Positions 1 through 11,105 of a stretch of 64,000 nucleotides of DNA are shown here, one piece after another. Made by a program: the position numbers and the translations under genes. Under the pieces are notes generated by a model. The model made no database searches and had not been told where the DNA came from. It worked only from the letters and a program-made list of their open reading frames with translations. The stretch comes from Mycolicibacterium chubuense NBB4. Its GTDB lineage: Bacteria; Actinomycetota; Actinomycetes; Mycobacteriales; Mycobacteriaceae. The stretch is taken from NCBI RefSeq assembly GCF_000266905.1, contig NC_018027.1, forward strand, positions 1,922,001 to 1,986,000, given 5' to 3'. Within the stretch, counting starts at the first letter, position 1. Each line of letters opens with the position of its first letter.

Positions 1-801
1 GCGGCGCTCGAGCGGATCGGAGTCGCCGACGGGACCCCACGGTTCGCCCACCTGCCGTCGGTGCTCGGCGAGGGCAACAAGAAGCTCTCCAAGCGGGACC
101 CGCAGTCCAACCTGTTCCTGCACCGCGAGCGCGGCTTCATACCCGAAGGTCTGCTGAATTATCTTGCGCTGCTGGGTTGGTCGATCGCCGACGACCACGA
201 CCTGTTCAGCCTGGAGGAGATGGTGGCCGCCTTCGACGTCGCGGACGTGAACTCCAATCCCGCGCGGTTCGACCAGAAGAAGGCCGACGCGATCAACGCC
301 GAGCACATCCGGATGCTCTCAGAAGAGGACTTCACCGCTCGGCTGCGCGATTTCTTCGCCGACCGCGGCCACGACACCGGGCTCGGTGACGCCGAGTTCG
401 CCGAGGCCGCGCGGCTGGTCCAGACCCGCATCGTGGTGCTGGGCGACGCATGGGAGCTGCTGAAGTTTCTCGACGACGCGTCGTTTCACCTGGACGAGAA
501 GTCGGCGGGTAAGGAACTGCGGCCCGAGGCCGTCACGGTCCTCACCGCGGCGCTGTCGGCGTTGGATGGGGTGGAGCAGTGGCACGCCGCAGCGATCGAG
601 GACGCCCTCAAGACGGCGCTCGTGGACGGACTCGAGCTCAAGCCCCGCAAGGCGTTCGGGCCCGTCCGTGTGGCCGTGACCGGATCATCGGTGAGCCCTC
701 CGCTGTTCGAATCGATGGAATTGCTCGGGCGGGAGCGCAGCCTCGACCGATTGCGCGCGGGCCGCGACCATGCGGGCGCAACCGCGGCGGCGGGGGCGTG
801 A
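1..801 (+). CDS. gltX: Glutamyl-tRNA synthetase, 3' part (5' end outside window)
   Basis: Class I glutamyl-tRNA synthetase, which charges tRNA-Glu in the cytoplasm. The reading frame is open from base 1, so the Rossmann catalytic core and true start lie upstream. The first visible residues end with KLSKRD, the class I KMSKS-type loop that closes over ATP, followed by the anticodon-binding helical region ([10 protein letters not shown] and onward) to the stop. About 266 codons remain. A GTG at base 61 is only an internal valine. The next features downstream are tRNA-Gln and tRNA-Glu, the substrate family of this enzyme. In mycobacteria a non-discriminating GluRS often also mischarges tRNA-Gln for GatCAB; that is family knowledge and not visible here. 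The identification is secure. Confidence 0.95.
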   Translation, partial: AALERIGVADGTPRFAHLPSVLGEGNKKLSKRDPQSNLFLHRERGFIPEGLLNYLALLGWSIADDHDLFSLEEMVAAFDVADVNSNPARFDQKKADAINAEHIRMLSEEDFTARLRDFFADRGHDTGLGDAEFAEAARLVQTRIVVLGDAWELLKFLDDASFHLDEKSAGKELRPEAVTVLTAALSALDGVEQWHAAAIEDALKTALVDGLELKPRKAFGPVRVAVTGSSVSPPLFESMELLGRERSLDRLRAGRDHAGATAAAGA

Positions 802-934
802 CGGGGAGCCGGTGGAAATAGCACCGCCAGATCTTTGGTAGTGTGCACGTCGGCCCGCCAGAAGGCGCAACGCGGCGACGCCGCGGGGCGCCGGGCCGAA
901 AAAGGGCCTGTGACCAGCGGTTACGGGCAGCCAA

Positions 935-1009
935 TGGGGTATGGTGTAATTGGCAACACAGCTGATTCTGGTTCAGCCATTCTAGGTTCGAGTCCTGGTA
1001 CCCCAGCCA
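935..1009 (+). tRNA. tRNA-Gln (anticodon CTG)
   Basis: A complete cloverleaf can be folded by eye. The acceptor TGGGGTA (935-941) pairs with TACCCCA (999-1005). The anticodon arm is GCTGA/TCAGC around loop TTCTGGT, giving anticodon CTG, which reads CAG. The T arm contains GGTTCGAGTCC. The discriminator base is G1006 and CCA is encoded at 1007-1009. Confidence 0.93.
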
Positions 1010-1071
1010 AAGCGTCCGATTAGGTCAGCAATCTCGCCTGCGTTATGCTGACCCACCGGAACAACGTTCTA

Positions 1072-1147
1072 GCCCCCGTCGTCTAGCGGCCTAGGACGCC
1101 GCCCTCTCACGGCGGTAGCGTGGGTTCGAATCCCATCGGGGGTACCA
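1072..1147 (+). tRNA. tRNA-Glu (anticodon CTC)
   Basis: The acceptor GCCCCCG (1072-1078) pairs with CGGGGGT (1137-1143), with a G-U closing pair. The anticodon stem CCGCC/GGCGG encloses CTCTCAC, giving anticodon CTC, which reads GAG. The T loop GGTTCGAATCC is canonical and CCA is encoded at 1145-1147. It lies 62 bases after tRNA-Gln and 14 bases before a strong terminator, so the two tRNAs are probably cotranscribed. Confidence 0.93.
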
Positions 1148-1161
1148 GTCGATTCTGAACG

Positions 1162-1195
1162 GCTCTGGACCTCGCGCGAGGCCCAGAGCTTTTCT
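1162..1195 (+). terminator. Rho-independent terminator after the tRNAs
   Basis: GCTCTGG (1162-1168) pairs with CCAGAGC (1183-1189), and inside it CCTC pairs with GAGG around a GCGC loop, with one A-C mismatch between the two helices. The stem is followed directly by TTTTCT. This is a classic intrinsic terminator with a U-tract, which is uncommon in mycobacteria. It separates the tRNAs from the convergent IclR gene. Confidence 0.85.
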
Positions 1196-1209
1196 GTATG
1201 CGCCGGTTT

Positions 1210-1911
1210 CTACAGTCGGCGCGTGAGGGCATCGGCCGCCGCGACGAGGTCTGCGGCCCACCGCGCGCCGGGGCGCCGGCCCATCCGGTCGATCGGGCCC
1301 GACACCGAGACGGCCGCGATCACCGCGCCACGCTGATCCCGTACGGGCGCCGACACACTCGCCACTCCCGGTTCCCGTTCGGCGGCACTCTGCGCCCAGC
1401 CGCGCTTACGGACCTCGGCCAGGGTGCGGTCGGTGAACTTGGCGGCGGGCAACACCGCCTGCTGCGTGGCCGTGTCGGCGTAGGCGAGCAGCACCTTGGC
1501 GCCCGAGCCCGCGGTCATCGGCAGACGCGTCCCGACCGGCACGGTGTCGCGGAGTCCGGCCGGTGGTTCCAGCGCGGCGACGCAGATCCGCGACGTGCCC
1601 TCCCGGCGGTAGAGCTGAACGCTCTCGCCGGTCAGCTCCCGCAGACGCGGCAGCACCACAGCACCCGCGGACAGCAGCGGGTCGTTGACGTGGCCGGCCA
1701 ATTCGGTGACCGCAGGGCCGAGGCGCCACTGTCCGTCGCCGTCGCGGGCCAGCAGCCGGTGCACCTCCAGGCCCACGGCGAGCCGGTGCGCCGTCGCGCG
1801 CGGCAGCTGGGTGCGCTCACACAGATCAGCCAGCCCACACGGGGACTCGGCGATGGCGTGCAGTACGCCCACCGCTTTGTCCAGCACGCCGATGCCGCTA
1901 TCCTGTCTCAC
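1210..1911 (-). CDS. IclR-family transcriptional regulator, divergent from leuCD
   Basis: A 233-residue IclR-type regulator with an N-terminal winged helix (about residues 1-65, starting GIGVLDKAV) and a C-terminal effector-binding domain (about 80-230; [13 protein letters not shown] is typical of the family). The start is GTG at 1911. A TAGTAT hexamer ends exactly 7 bases upstream (1923-1918), so the message should be leaderless. The gene is back-to-back with leuC and corresponds to Rv2989. In Corynebacterium glutamicum the related LtbR represses leucine and tryptophan genes. A leucine-biosynthesis regulator is therefore the likely role, supported by the inverted repeat covering both start sites. 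The effector is unknown. Confidence 0.85.
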   Translation of the reverse strand: MRQDSGIGVLDKAVGVLHAIAESPCGLADLCERTQLPRATAHRLAVGLEVHRLLARDGDGQWRLGPAVTELAGHVNDPLLSAGAVVLPRLRELTGESVQLYRREGTSRICVAALEPPAGLRDTVPVGTRLPMTAGSGAKVLLAYADTATQQAVLPAAKFTDRTLAEVRKRGWAQSAAEREPGVASVSAPVRDQRGAVIAAVSVSGPIDRMGRRPGARWAADLVAAADALTRRL

Positions 1912-1944
1912 AAGGAGATACTAGCTTCCCAGATTGTGAGACAG
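1903..1944. promoter_or_regulatory. Divergent IclR/leuC promoter with perfect 11-bp inverted repeat
   Basis: CTGTCTCACAA (1903-1913) is exactly complementary to TTGTGAGACAG (1934-1944), with a 20-base spacer and centres about 31 bases apart, close to three helical turns. Two -10 elements lie in the spacer: TAGTAT on the minus strand (1923-1918, start site predicted at 1911) and TAGCTT on the plus strand (1922-1927, start site near 1932-1934). Each arm therefore sits on one predicted transcription start. The right arm with its flank (CAGATTGTGAGA) resembles the LtbR motif I recall, CA(T/C)ATAGTG(A/G)GA. Confidence 0.75.
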
Positions 1945-1949
1945 TCAAG

Positions 1950-3392
1950 ATGGCCATCGCGAATCAGCCCCGCACGCTCGCCGAGAAGGTGTGGAGCGAG
2001 CACGTCGTCGTCCCCGGCGCCGGCGAGGGTGCCGCGCGTCAGCCCGACCTGATCTACATCGACCTGCACCTCGTCCACGAGGTGACCAGCCCGCAGGCCT
2101 TCGACGGGTTGCGGCTGGCCGGTCGCCGGGTCCGGCGACCGGATCTGACGATCGCGACCGAGGACCACAACGTGCCGACGGTCGACATCGACAAGCCGAT
2201 CGCCGACCCGGTGTCGAGGACGCAGGTGGAGACGCTGCGCCGCAACTGCGAGGAATTCGGCATCCGGCTGCACCCCATGGGCGATGCCGAGCAGGGCATC
2301 GTGCACATCATCGGCCCGCAGCTGGGATTGACCCAGCCGGGTATGACGGTGGTCTGCGGGGACAGCCACACCTCCACCCACGGTGCGTTCGGTGCGCTCG
2401 CGATGGGCATCGGCACCTCGGAGGTCGAGCATGTGCTTGCCACGCAGACTCTTCCGCTGCGGCCGTTCAAGACCATGGCGGTGAACGTGGACGGGCAGCT
2501 GCCGCCCGGCGTCAGCGCCAAAGACATCATCCTGGCCGTGATCGCCAAGATCGGCACCGGCGGCGGGCAGGGACACGTCATCGAATATCGCGGCACCGCC
2601 ATCGATTCTCTGTCGATGGAAGGCCGGATGACGGTCTGCAACATGAGCATCGAGGCGGGTGCCCGGGCGGGGATGGTGGCGCCGGACGAGAAGACCTTCG
2701 AGTTCCTCGCGGGCCGGCCGCACGCTCCCGCGGGGGCCGACTGGGACGCCGCGGTGGCGGCTTGGAGCCGGCTGCGCACCGATGAGGGAGCCGAATTCGA
2801 CACCGAGGTCTACATCGACGCGTCGACGCTGAGCCCGTTCGTGACATGGGGGACCAATCCGGGCCAGGGCGTGCCGCTGTCCGCGTCGGTTCCCGATCCG
2901 GAAATGATGCTCGACGACGGTGAGCGCCAGGCGGCCGAAAAGGCGTTGACCTACATGGACCTTCGCGCCGGTACCCCGATGCGCGACATCGCGGTGGACA
3001 CGGTGTTCGTCGGCTCGTGCACCAACGGCCGGATCGAGGACCTGCGGGTGGTCGCCGAGGTGCTGCGCGGCCGCAAGGTCGCCGACAACGTCCGGATGCT
3101 CGTGGTGCCCGGCTCCATGCGGGTGCGCGCGCAGGCCGAATCCGAGGGTCTCGGCGAGATCTTCACGGCCGCAGGCGCCCAATGGAGGCAGGCCGGCTGC
3201 TCGATGTGTCTGGGCATGAATCCCGACCAGCTCGCTCCGGGGGAGCGCTGTGCGTCGACGTCGAACCGCAACTTCGAGGGCCGGCAAGGCAAGGGCGGCC
3301 GCACGCATCTGGTCTCACCCGCCGTGGCCGCCGCGACCGCGGTGCGCGGAACCCTGTCCTCTCCGGCGGACCTGGCCGCCCCGACCCTCTGA
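1950..3392 (+). CDS. leuC: 3-isopropylmalate dehydratase large subunit
   Basis: Isopropylmalate isomerase large subunit (480 residues, normal length), which converts 2-isopropylmalate to 3-isopropylmalate in leucine synthesis together with LeuD. Aconitase-type 4Fe-4S ligands are present: the Cys in VGSCTNGR (about residue 352) and the two in [11 protein letters not shown] (about 412-415). [14 protein letters not shown] is the substrate-loop signature. The start ATG has no clear Shine-Dalgarno sequence and the predicted leader is only about 17 bases. leuD follows after 21 bases, so the two subunits form an operon behind the divergent IclR operator. Confidence 0.96.
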   Translation: MAIANQPRTLAEKVWSEHVVVPGAGEGAARQPDLIYIDLHLVHEVTSPQAFDGLRLAGRRVRRPDLTIATEDHNVPTVDIDKPIADPVSRTQVETLRRNCEEFGIRLHPMGDAEQGIVHIIGPQLGLTQPGMTVVCGDSHTSTHGAFGALAMGIGTSEVEHVLATQTLPLRPFKTMAVNVDGQLPPGVSAKDIILAVIAKIGTGGGQGHVIEYRGTAIDSLSMEGRMTVCNMSIEAGARAGMVAPDEKTFEFLAGRPHAPAGADWDAAVAAWSRLRTDEGAEFDTEVYIDASTLSPFVTWGTNPGQGVPLSASVPDPEMMLDDGERQAAEKALTYMDLRAGTPMRDIAVDTVFVGSCTNGRIEDLRVVAEVLRGRKVADNVRMLVVPGSMRVRAQAESEGLGEIFTAAGAQWRQAGCSMCLGMNPDQLAPGERCASTSNRNFEGRQGKGGRTHLVSPAVAAATAVRGTLSSPADLAAPTL

Positions 3393-3413
3393 CGATCTGA
3401 CAGGAGACTCGTG

Positions 3414-4007
3414 ATGGAAGCCTTCAAGACCCACACCGGCATCGGCGTGCCGCTGCGCCGCTCGAACGTCGACACCGACCAGATCATCCCCGCGGTCTAC
3501 CTGAAGCGGGTGACGCGAACGGGATTCGAGGACGGTCTCTTCGCCGCCTGGCGCTCCGATCCGTCGTTCGTGCTCAATCTGGCGCCGTTCGACAAGGGTT
3601 CGGTCTTGGTCGCCGGACCGGATTTCGGCACCGGGTCCTCCCGCGAGCACGCCGTCTGGGCGCTGATGGATTTCGGATTCCGGGTCGTGATTTCGTCCCG
3701 CTTCGCCGATATCTTCCGGGGCAACGCCGGTAAGGCCGGGCTTCTGGCGGCCGAAGTCGCACAGGATGATGTGGAATTGTTGTGGAAGCTGATCGAGCAG
3801 CAGCCGGGTACGGAAATCACTGTGAATCTACAAGATCGGACCATCGCTGCAGGAACCATCATGGTGCCGTTCAACATTGACGACTACACCGCCTGGCGAT
3901 TGCTCGAAGGACTCGACGATATAGGCCTTACGCTGCGTAAACTCGACGAAATCGAGCACTTCGAGGCGCGCCGCCCGGAATGGAAACCACGAACTCTGCC
4001 GGCCTGA
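3414..4007 (+). CDS. leuD: 3-isopropylmalate dehydratase small subunit
   Basis: Small (swivel-domain) subunit of isopropylmalate isomerase, 197 residues, partner of the preceding LeuC. Family motifs include [13 protein letters not shown] near the N-terminus and [10 protein letters not shown] (about residues 66-75), which carries the substrate-binding Ser-Arg. I prefer ATG 3414 over the GTG one codon earlier because AGGAG at 3402-3406 is then 7 bases away. [13 protein letters not shown] also matches the recalled M. tuberculosis start. Confidence 0.96.
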   Translation: MEAFKTHTGIGVPLRRSNVDTDQIIPAVYLKRVTRTGFEDGLFAAWRSDPSFVLNLAPFDKGSVLVAGPDFGTGSSREHAVWALMDFGFRVVISSRFADIFRGNAGKAGLLAAEVAQDDVELLWKLIEQQPGTEITVNLQDRTIAAGTIMVPFNIDDYTAWRLLEGLDDIGLTLRKLDEIEHFEARRPEWKPRTLPA

Positions 4008-4134
4008 CCGGCAACCTCACCAAGGGCGAAATCGCCCCGCATCAATCCGCTTTTCGGGGCCTCCGGCAGGAGGGCAAGGGACGCAATCGGATTGAAAAAT
4101 GTTCGCTGGCGGAGCCTGAAATTGCGCGTGGCTC

Positions 4135-4164
4135 TTGGAAATCAGCAGGCAATAGGTTTACCGT
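4135..4164 (+). promoter_or_regulatory. Predicted hupB promoter
   Basis: TTGGAA (4135-4140) and TACCGT (4159-4164) are separated by 18 bases, a good mycobacterial SigA-type -35/-10 pair. It lies about 40-48 bases before the hupB ribosome site. The 204-base leuD-hupB gap shows nothing else. Prediction only. Confidence 0.5.
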
Positions 4165-4211
4165 GTCTGCTAGTCGGTCCAAGTAGGGCCACTGGTTTCC
4201 GGAGGTTTTGC

Positions 4212-4862
4212 ATGAATAAAGCAGAGCTCATCGACGTACTCACGGAGAAGTTGGGCTCGGATCGTCGGCAAGCGACCGCGGCGGTGGAGAACGTCGTCGA
4301 CACCATCGTGCGCGCCGTGCACAAGGGTGACAGCGTCACCATCACCGGGTTCGGCGTTTTCGAGCAGCGCCGTCGGGCGGCCCGCGTGGCGCGCAATCCG
4401 CGCACCGGCGAGACGGTGAAGGTCAAGCCCACATCCGTGCCTGCGTTCCGTCCCGGCGCTCAGTTCAAGGCGGTTGTCGCTGGCGCACAGAAGCTCCCGG
4501 CCGAGGGGCCCGCGGTGAAGCGCGGCGTCACTGCCGGCAGCACTGCCCGCAAGGCCGCGAAGAAGGCGCCGGCGAAGAAGGCCGCAGCCAAGAAGGCTGC
4601 TCCTGCCAAGAAGGCTCCGGCCAAGAAGGCCGCCCCCGCCAAGAAGGCTGCCACCAAGGCTCCGGCCAAGAAGGCGACAGCCGCGAAGAAGGCTGCTCCT
4701 GCCAAGAAGGCTCCGGCCAAGAAGGCGACAGCGGCGAAGAAGGCTGCTCCTGCCAAGAAGGCTCCGGCCAAGAAGGCTGCCGCCAAGGCTCCGGCCAAGA
4801 AGGCGGCGGCCGCGAAGAAGGCTCCCGCGAAGAAGGCTCCGGCCAAACGCGGTCGCAAGTAA
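4212..4862 (+). CDS. hupB: Histone-like DNA-binding protein HU with lysine-rich tail
   Basis: Mycobacterial HupB (HLP/MDP1), a nucleoid protein that compacts and protects DNA. Residues 1-90 are a standard HU fold ([39 protein letters not shown]). Residues about 110-216 are a histone-H1-like tail of KKA/PAKK repeats. Total length is 216, in the usual mycobacterial range. The start is ATG 4212, 5 bases after GGAGGT (4201-4206). An in-frame start further upstream at 4092 has no ribosome site and is rejected. The gene has its own promoter and a perfect downstream terminator, so it is probably monocistronic. The tail is encoded by near-identical tandem DNA repeats. Confidence 0.96.
   Translation: MNKAELIDVLTEKLGSDRRQATAAVENVVDTIVRAVHKGDSVTITGFGVFEQRRRAARVARNPRTGETVKVKPTSVPAFRPGAQFKAVVAGAQKLPAEGPAVKRGVTAGSTARKAAKKAPAKKAAAKKAAPAKKAPAKKAAPAKKAATKAPAKKATAAKKAAPAKKAPAKKATAAKKAAPAKKAPAKKAAAKAPAKKAAAAKKAPAKKAPAKRGRK
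4551..4850 (+). repeat. Lysine/alanine/proline codon repeats in hupB tail
   Basis: Degenerate tandem repeats encode [11 protein letters not shown] units. A block starting GCTGCTCCTGCCAAGAAGGC occurs at 4596, 4692 and 4743. The last two copies are 51 bases (17 codons) apart and almost identical, so unequal recombination could change tail length in steps of 17 residues. Confidence 0.8.
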
Positions 4863-4873
4863 ACGGCTCCTCG

Positions 4874-4909
4874 AACACGCCGCGGGTCACTGCGACCCGC
4901 GGCGTGTTT
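4874..4909 (+). terminator. Strong hairpin terminator after hupB
   Basis: A perfect 15-bp stem, AACACGCCGCGGGTC (4874-4888) against GACCCGCGGCGTGTT (4894-4908), closes a 5-base loop and runs into TTT. It lies 12 bases after the hupB stop and may also act on the convergent mutT1 transcript. Confidence 0.85.
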
Positions 4910-4974
4910 GTGTGCGCGCACGCCGCCGGAGCGGCCGGGTCATCCGCCGACCGGATTTGAATTCATTTGCGCCG

Positions 4975-5907
4975 TCAGCTCTTCGGAGCCAGCGGGCTCG
5001 GGATGTGGTCGGCAGCCACCAGGCGGTCGCCGGCCAGCGACAGCACCCAGGTGCTGCCCTTGCGGTTGCGTGACTTGTCCGGTCGCACCCCGTCGCGCTC
5101 GCACCACCACGCGATGAGGTCGGGAATCACCTTGCCCTGGGTGCAGATCGCCGGGTTGGCGGACGTCCGCGCGATCTCGAGGATGCGGTTCCGGGCGGCC
5201 TTGCGGTTGTCGCTGTAGGCCTCTTCGGTCAGGGTGGGCTCGCTGCGGATCGCGGCACCCAGCTCGTCGGCCAGCGGGTCGAGCGTCTGCTGGCAGCGCA
5301 CCCGGTCGGCGGCGAAGAGTTCCTCGGCGCCGAACGCGAGCAGCTGACCGACGAGCGACTCGGCTTGCGCGCGGCCGTGTTTGTCCAACGGTCGCTTCCG
5401 GTCGTCGCCCTTGTATGTGGATTTGTCGCCGGCCGTGGCATGCCGGACGATCAACACCGTCTTGGTGTCGGCGGGCAGTTTCAGGAACCGCCGGAGCACC
5501 TTGCGGTCATGGGGATAGCCCAGTTCTGACATCGCCTGCGCAGCGGGCAGCCATTTCAATTCGTCGACTTCGCTGTTGGGGGCGAATTCGCCCGCGGTGG
5601 CGCGGGCAGCCCAGTAGCGCACCTTCTTGGTCGCACCGTCGACCGGATAACTCACCGACGCCAGCCGCCGACCCAGGTGCGCGCGGAAGCCCGTCTCCTC
5701 TTCGATCTCGCGCACAGCGGTCACCGGCTCGGTCTCGCCGGGGTCGACCTTGCCCTTGGGGAGAGACCAATCGTCATAGCGGGGACGGTGAATGACGGCG
5801 ACCTCCGGGGCACCCGTTCCGTCCTGCGGCCGCCACAGCACGGCGCCGGCGGCGAGGATGCAGGCCTTCTTCGCCGCGACTGCACCGGTTTGGCTTTCCT
5901 TCGCCAC
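4975..5907 (-). CDS. mutT1: MutT1: Nudix hydrolase fused to histidine phosphatase
   Basis: 310-residue two-domain protein. An N-terminal Nudix domain has the box [20 protein letters not shown] at about 52-71, continuing to ETG. A C-terminal histidine-phosphatase domain starts with [10 protein letters not shown] (RHA near 155-157). In mycobacteria this protein (Rv2985) cleans 8-oxo-dGTP/GTP and hydrolyses dinucleoside polyphosphates, preventing mutagenic incorporation. GTG start at 5907 follows GGAGGAG by a few bases. It lies 54 bases after ppk on the same strand, so fbiD-ppk-mutT1 may be one transcript. Confidence 0.93.
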   Translation of the reverse strand: MAKESQTGAVAAKKACILAAGAVLWRPQDGTGAPEVAVIHRPRYDDWSLPKGKVDPGETEPVTAVREIEEETGFRAHLGRRLASVSYPVDGATKKVRYWAARATAGEFAPNSEVDELKWLPAAQAMSELGYPHDRKVLRRFLKLPADTKTVLIVRHATAGDKSTYKGDDRKRPLDKHGRAQAESLVGQLLAFGAEELFAADRVRCQQTLDPLADELGAAIRSEPTLTEEAYSDNRKAARNRILEIARTSANPAICTQGKVIPDLIAWWCERDGVRPDKSRNRKGSTWVLSLAGDRLVAADHIPSPLAPKS

Positions 5908-5961
5908 CTCAACTCCTCCAGAACCTGGGATCAGCGGGGGCCGGGGAGGCTGCCCGCACCG

Positions 5962-8166
5962 TCACGGGTGCCGGTGAAGTTCCATCAACGACACCTGATG
6001 GTCCCGCACGGTCTGACCCTCCTGAGGCGACGCCGTCCAGTGCCCGTCCGGTCCCAACTCCCAACAGCGGGTGCTCGGATCCATTGCCGACTCGAAGATG
6101 TCGTTCAGTTGTGCGGTCAAGCGCGGATCCTTGACCTGCGCCATCACTTCCACGCGTCGGTCGAGATTACGATGCATCATGTCGGCGCTGCCGATCCAGT
6201 ACTCGTCGACGGCGCGGAAATGAATGATCCGTGAATGCTCGAGGAAGCGTCCGAGTATGGATCGCACGGTGATGTTCTCGGAATAGTCGGGCGCGCCGGG
6301 CCGCAGCGCGCAGATCCCGCGCACCACCACCTCGACCCGAACTCCCGCCTGCGACGCCCGGTAGAGCGCGTCGATGACCTGCTCGTCGACCAAGGCGTTG
6401 GCCTTCAGCCGGATCCAGCCCTCGGCGCCGTCGCGGGTCGCGGCGATCTCGCGCTCGATGCGCTCGATGATGCCTTTGCGCACGCCGTAGGGGGCGACCA
6501 ACAGATTGCGATAGGACTCCTTGCGCGAGTACCCGGTCAGCGAGTTGAACAGATCGGTGAGATCCGCGCCGATGTCGGGTGATGCGGTGAGCAGGCCGAT
6601 GTCCTCGTACAGCCGCGCGGTCTTGGGGTTGTAGTTGCCGGTGCCGATGTGGCAATAGCGCCGGATCACCGAGCCCTCGCGCCGAACCACCAGGCAGGTC
6701 TTGCAGTGGGTCTTGAGGCCGATGAGCCCGTAAACCACGTGCACACCGGCTTGTTCGAGGGCACGTGCCCATTTGATGTTGGCCTGCTCGTCGAAGCGGG
6801 CCTTGATCTCCACCAGTGCGACCACCTGCTTGCCCGCCTCCGCGGCGTCGATGAGCGCGTTGACGATCGGTGAGTCGCCGGAGGTGCGGTAGAGCGTCTG
6901 TTTGATGGCGAGCACATTCGGATCGGCGGCCGCCTGCTCGATGAACCGCTGCACCGTCGTCGAGAATGAGTCGTAGGGGTGGTGGACCAGGACGTCCCCG
7001 TCGCGCAGTGCCGAGAAGATGCTCTTGGGTGTCTCGCGCTCACCGAAGGCCGGGGGAGTCGCCGGCACGAACGGCCGGTCCTTCAGCGCGGGCCGGTCCA
7101 CACCGTAGATCTGCCACAGCGACGAGAGGTCCAGCAATCCAGGAACTTCGACGACGTCGCCGGGCGCGACGTCGAGTTCGCGCAGCAGCAGTTCGAGCAT
7201 GCCCTCGGTCATGTCGTCGGAGACCTCCAGCCGCACGGGCGAGCCGAAGCGGCGCCGCGCCAGCTCACGCTCCAGTGCCTGCAGCAGATCTTCGTCGCGG
7301 TCCTCTTCCACTTCGAAGTCGGCGTTGCGGGTGATGCGGAACGCATGGTGCTCGACGATCTCGAGCCCGGGGAACAGCACGGGCAGGAACGCGGCGATGA
7401 ATTCCTCCATCGGGAGGAACCGGACCACCTCGGAGCTGCCCTCCCGCCCCGGCAACTCGACGAAGCGGTCGACGTTGTCGGGCACCTTGATTCGCGCGAA
7501 GTGCTGACCGCCGTCGTCGGGGTGTTTGACGGTGATGGCCAGATTCAGGCTCAGGCCGCTGACGAAGGGGAACGGGTGGGCGGGATCGACGGCCAGCGGG
7601 GTCAGGACCGGGAAGACCTGTTCGTGGAAGTACGTCGACAGCTGGCCGCGCTCGGCCTCGTCGAGTTCGGCCCACGTGACGATCACGATGCCCTCGTCGG
7701 CCAGGGCGGGCCGGACCGCGTCGAGGAACACGTGCGCGTGGCGGCTGGCGATCTGCTGCGTGCGTTCACTGATGCGCCGGAGCTGTTCGCGCGGAGAGAG
7801 CCCGTCGGCGGAGCGCACCGACAGTCCCATCTCGTCGCGGCGTTTGAGGCCGGCGACGCGCACCATGTAGAACTCGTCGAGATTGGACGCGAAGATCGCC
7901 AGGAACTTCGCGCGTTCCAGCAGCGGCAGCGACGGGTCGGCCGCCAGCGCGAGGACGCGGGCGTTGAAGTCCAGCCAGCTGAGCTCGCGGTTGAGGTAGC
8001 GGTCCTCGGGCAGCGGGTTCTCGACCGTGGGCGGTGTCGCCGCCGGCGGCGCCTCGGGAGCCGCATCGGCACCCGGCGCGGGCGCCGAATCGGCACGCGT
8101 CGCCGGCACGCCCGGCCCCGCGTCCTTTGTCTCCGAGTCGTCCGGCCGGGTCTGGGCTTCGGTCAT
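5962..8166 (-). CDS. ppk: Polyphosphate kinase 1
   Basis: 734-residue PPK1, which reversibly makes inorganic polyphosphate from ATP at the membrane/cytoplasm. N-terminal domain begins at about residue 55 ([19 protein letters not shown]). The C-terminal PLD-like halves carry LKTHCK, whose His corresponds to the phosphohistidine of E. coli PPK1, and [11 protein letters not shown]. The first roughly 50 residues are a Pro/Ala/Asp-rich disordered extension. In mycobacteria polyphosphate feeds the MprAB-SigE-Rel stringent pathway. ATG at 8166 is preceded not by a free Shine-Dalgarno sequence but by an 8-bp hairpin. Confidence 0.95.
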   Translation of the reverse strand: MTEAQTRPDDSETKDAGPGVPATRADSAPAPGADAAPEAPPAATPPTVENPLPEDRYLNRELSWLDFNARVLALAADPSLPLLERAKFLAIFASNLDEFYMVRVAGLKRRDEMGLSVRSADGLSPREQLRRISERTQQIASRHAHVFLDAVRPALADEGIVIVTWAELDEAERGQLSTYFHEQVFPVLTPLAVDPAHPFPFVSGLSLNLAITVKHPDDGGQHFARIKVPDNVDRFVELPGREGSSEVVRFLPMEEFIAAFLPVLFPGLEIVEHHAFRITRNADFEVEEDRDEDLLQALERELARRRFGSPVRLEVSDDMTEGMLELLLRELDVAPGDVVEVPGLLDLSSLWQIYGVDRPALKDRPFVPATPPAFGERETPKSIFSALRDGDVLVHHPYDSFSTTVQRFIEQAAADPNVLAIKQTLYRTSGDSPIVNALIDAAEAGKQVVALVEIKARFDEQANIKWARALEQAGVHVVYGLIGLKTHCKTCLVVRREGSVIRRYCHIGTGNYNPKTARLYEDIGLLTASPDIGADLTDLFNSLTGYSRKESYRNLLVAPYGVRKGIIERIEREIAATRDGAEGWIRLKANALVDEQVIDALYRASQAGVRVEVVVRGICALRPGAPDYSENITVRSILGRFLEHSRIIHFRAVDEYWIGSADMMHRNLDRRVEVMAQVKDPRLTAQLNDIFESAMDPSTRCWELGPDGHWTASPQEGQTVRDHQVSLMELHRHP

Positions 8167-8167
8167 G

Positions 8168-8191
8168 CCGTCGATGATTCCCTATCGACGG
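8168..8191 (-). promoter_or_regulatory. Hairpin immediately before the ppk start codon
   Basis: On the coding strand CCGTCGAT pairs perfectly with ATCGACGG around the loop AGGGAATC. The 3' arm ends one base before the ppk ATG, and the only Shine-Dalgarno-like sequence (AGGGA) is in the loop. It occupies almost all of the 34-base fbiD-ppk gap. It could be a translational switch or a weak attenuator; no U-tract follows. Confidence 0.45.
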
Positions 8192-8200
8192 TCGCTCCTG

Positions 8201-9921
<1,721 letters not shown>

Positions 9922-9925
9922 GCAG

Positions 9926-11044
9926 ATGAACGGTGCCTACGGTGACTCCACCCGCAGCGTCAAAGCCGTTGAGTCCGAGGCTGTTCCCGGCTCGCCCGTG
10001 GCGCCGCCACCCGTGCCCGCCGCCGCGTACCACATCCCCCCGGACGAAGACGACACTCTCGACAGCTACGGTCGCAGGCACAATCCGACCTGGCGGCACC
10101 TGGAGTCCGCGCTGGCGCAACTCGAAGGCGCCACGACCGCAGTGACTTTCGGGTCCGGCATGGCTGCGGTGACGTCGTTGCTGCGCGTCGTCGCCGAGCC
10201 CGGCCGCACGCTCGTCGTCCCTGCGGACGGCTACTACCAGGTACGCGCCTATGCCCACGAGTACCTCGCGCCGCGCGGTGTGACCGTGGTCGAGGCACCG
10301 AGCTCGCAGATGTGCGATGCCGCTGCGCACGCCGAACCCAAGGACGTCGTGTTCGCCGAGACGCCGTCGAACCCGGGTCTGGACGTCGTGGATCTGCACG
10401 AGCTGGCGATGACGTGCCGCCCGCGCGGCGCGCTGCTCATCGTCGACAACACCACCGCGACGCCGCTCGGTCAGCAACCGTTGTCGCTGGGCGCCGACAT
10501 CGTGGTGGCCAGCGCCACCAAGGCGCTCGCAGGTCATCACGACGTGCTGGCCGGTTATGCGGCGGGCAACAACCCCGAGGTGATGGCGCGTCTGCAGCGG
10601 GAACGCCTGCTCGCCGGACCGATCCTGGGCGCCTTCGAGGCGTGGCTGGTGCTGCGCAGCATCGCAACGCTGGGCCTGCGCTTCGAGAGGCAGTGCCAGA
10701 ACGCCGCGGCGGTGGCGCTCATGCTGCGGTCGCATCCCGCGGTGCGCAAGGTCCGTTACCCAGGACTGCCGGAAGATCCGTCGCACCCGGTCGCCACGGC
10801 CCAGATGCGCCGGTTCGGTGGCATCGTCGGCGTCGAGCTGGCGGACGCCGCGGCCGTGCACGATCTGGTCCGCAGGAGCGCACTGCTGGTCGGCTCGACG
10901 AGCTTCGGCGGCATCCACACGTCGGTAGACCGCCGGGCCCGCTGGGGCGACCGGGTCCCCGACGGCTTCGCCCGGATCTCGTTGGGCATCGAGGACACCG
11001 ACGACCTGCTCGGCGACATCGAGGCGGCGCTCGCCCCCGTCTGA
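9926..11044 (+). CDS. Cys/Met metabolism PLP-dependent enzyme (cystathionine gamma-lyase/synthase-like)
   Basis: 372-residue fold-type I PLP enzyme. Visible: FGSGMAAVTSLL (phosphate-binding turn, about 75-86), VDNTTATP (Asp174, pyridine N contact), SATKALAGHHD (Lys199 as Schiff-base lysine), and C-terminal GIHTSVDRRARWG. It could be a cystathionine gamma-lyase, gamma-synthase or related gamma-eliminase; sequence alone does not decide. It starts 4 bases after the gpsA stop with GGAG overlapping that stop, so the two are coupled. The gene is absent between gpsA and ddlA in M. tuberculosis as I recall, so it is an insertion or a loss. Confidence 0.82.
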   Translation: MNGAYGDSTRSVKAVESEAVPGSPVAPPPVPAAAYHIPPDEDDTLDSYGRRHNPTWRHLESALAQLEGATTAVTFGSGMAAVTSLLRVVAEPGRTLVVPADGYYQVRAYAHEYLAPRGVTVVEAPSSQMCDAAAHAEPKDVVFAETPSNPGLDVVDLHELAMTCRPRGALLIVDNTTATPLGQQPLSLGADIVVASATKALAGHHDVLAGYAAGNNPEVMARLQRERLLAGPILGAFEAWLVLRSIATLGLRFERQCQNAAAVALMLRSHPAVRKVRYPGLPEDPSHPVATAQMRRFGGIVGVELADAAAVHDLVRRSALLVGSTSFGGIHTSVDRRARWGDRVPDGFARISLGIEDTDDLLGDIEAALAPV

Positions 11045-11105
11045 CCGCCCGGGCCATGACGCCGCGCCCTACGGACGCCGGGGCGGACGGTAGCCTCTCC
11101 AGATT

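Noticed and set aside
1908..3308. 466-codon minus-strand open frame opposite leuC
   Set aside because: Shadow frame with His/Arg-rich composition; it would overlap the IclR promoter and lacks any recognisable domain.
4551..4850. Repeat array that might suggest CRISPR
   Set aside because: Units are in-frame coding repeats with no spacers. No CRISPR array or cas gene occurs anywhere in the window.
4460..4921. Ala/Phe-rich minus-strand frame opposite the hupB tail, looks like a hydrophobic membrane protein
   Set aside because: The apparent repeats are the complement of lysine/alanine codons. It would also span the hupB terminator. Not a gene.
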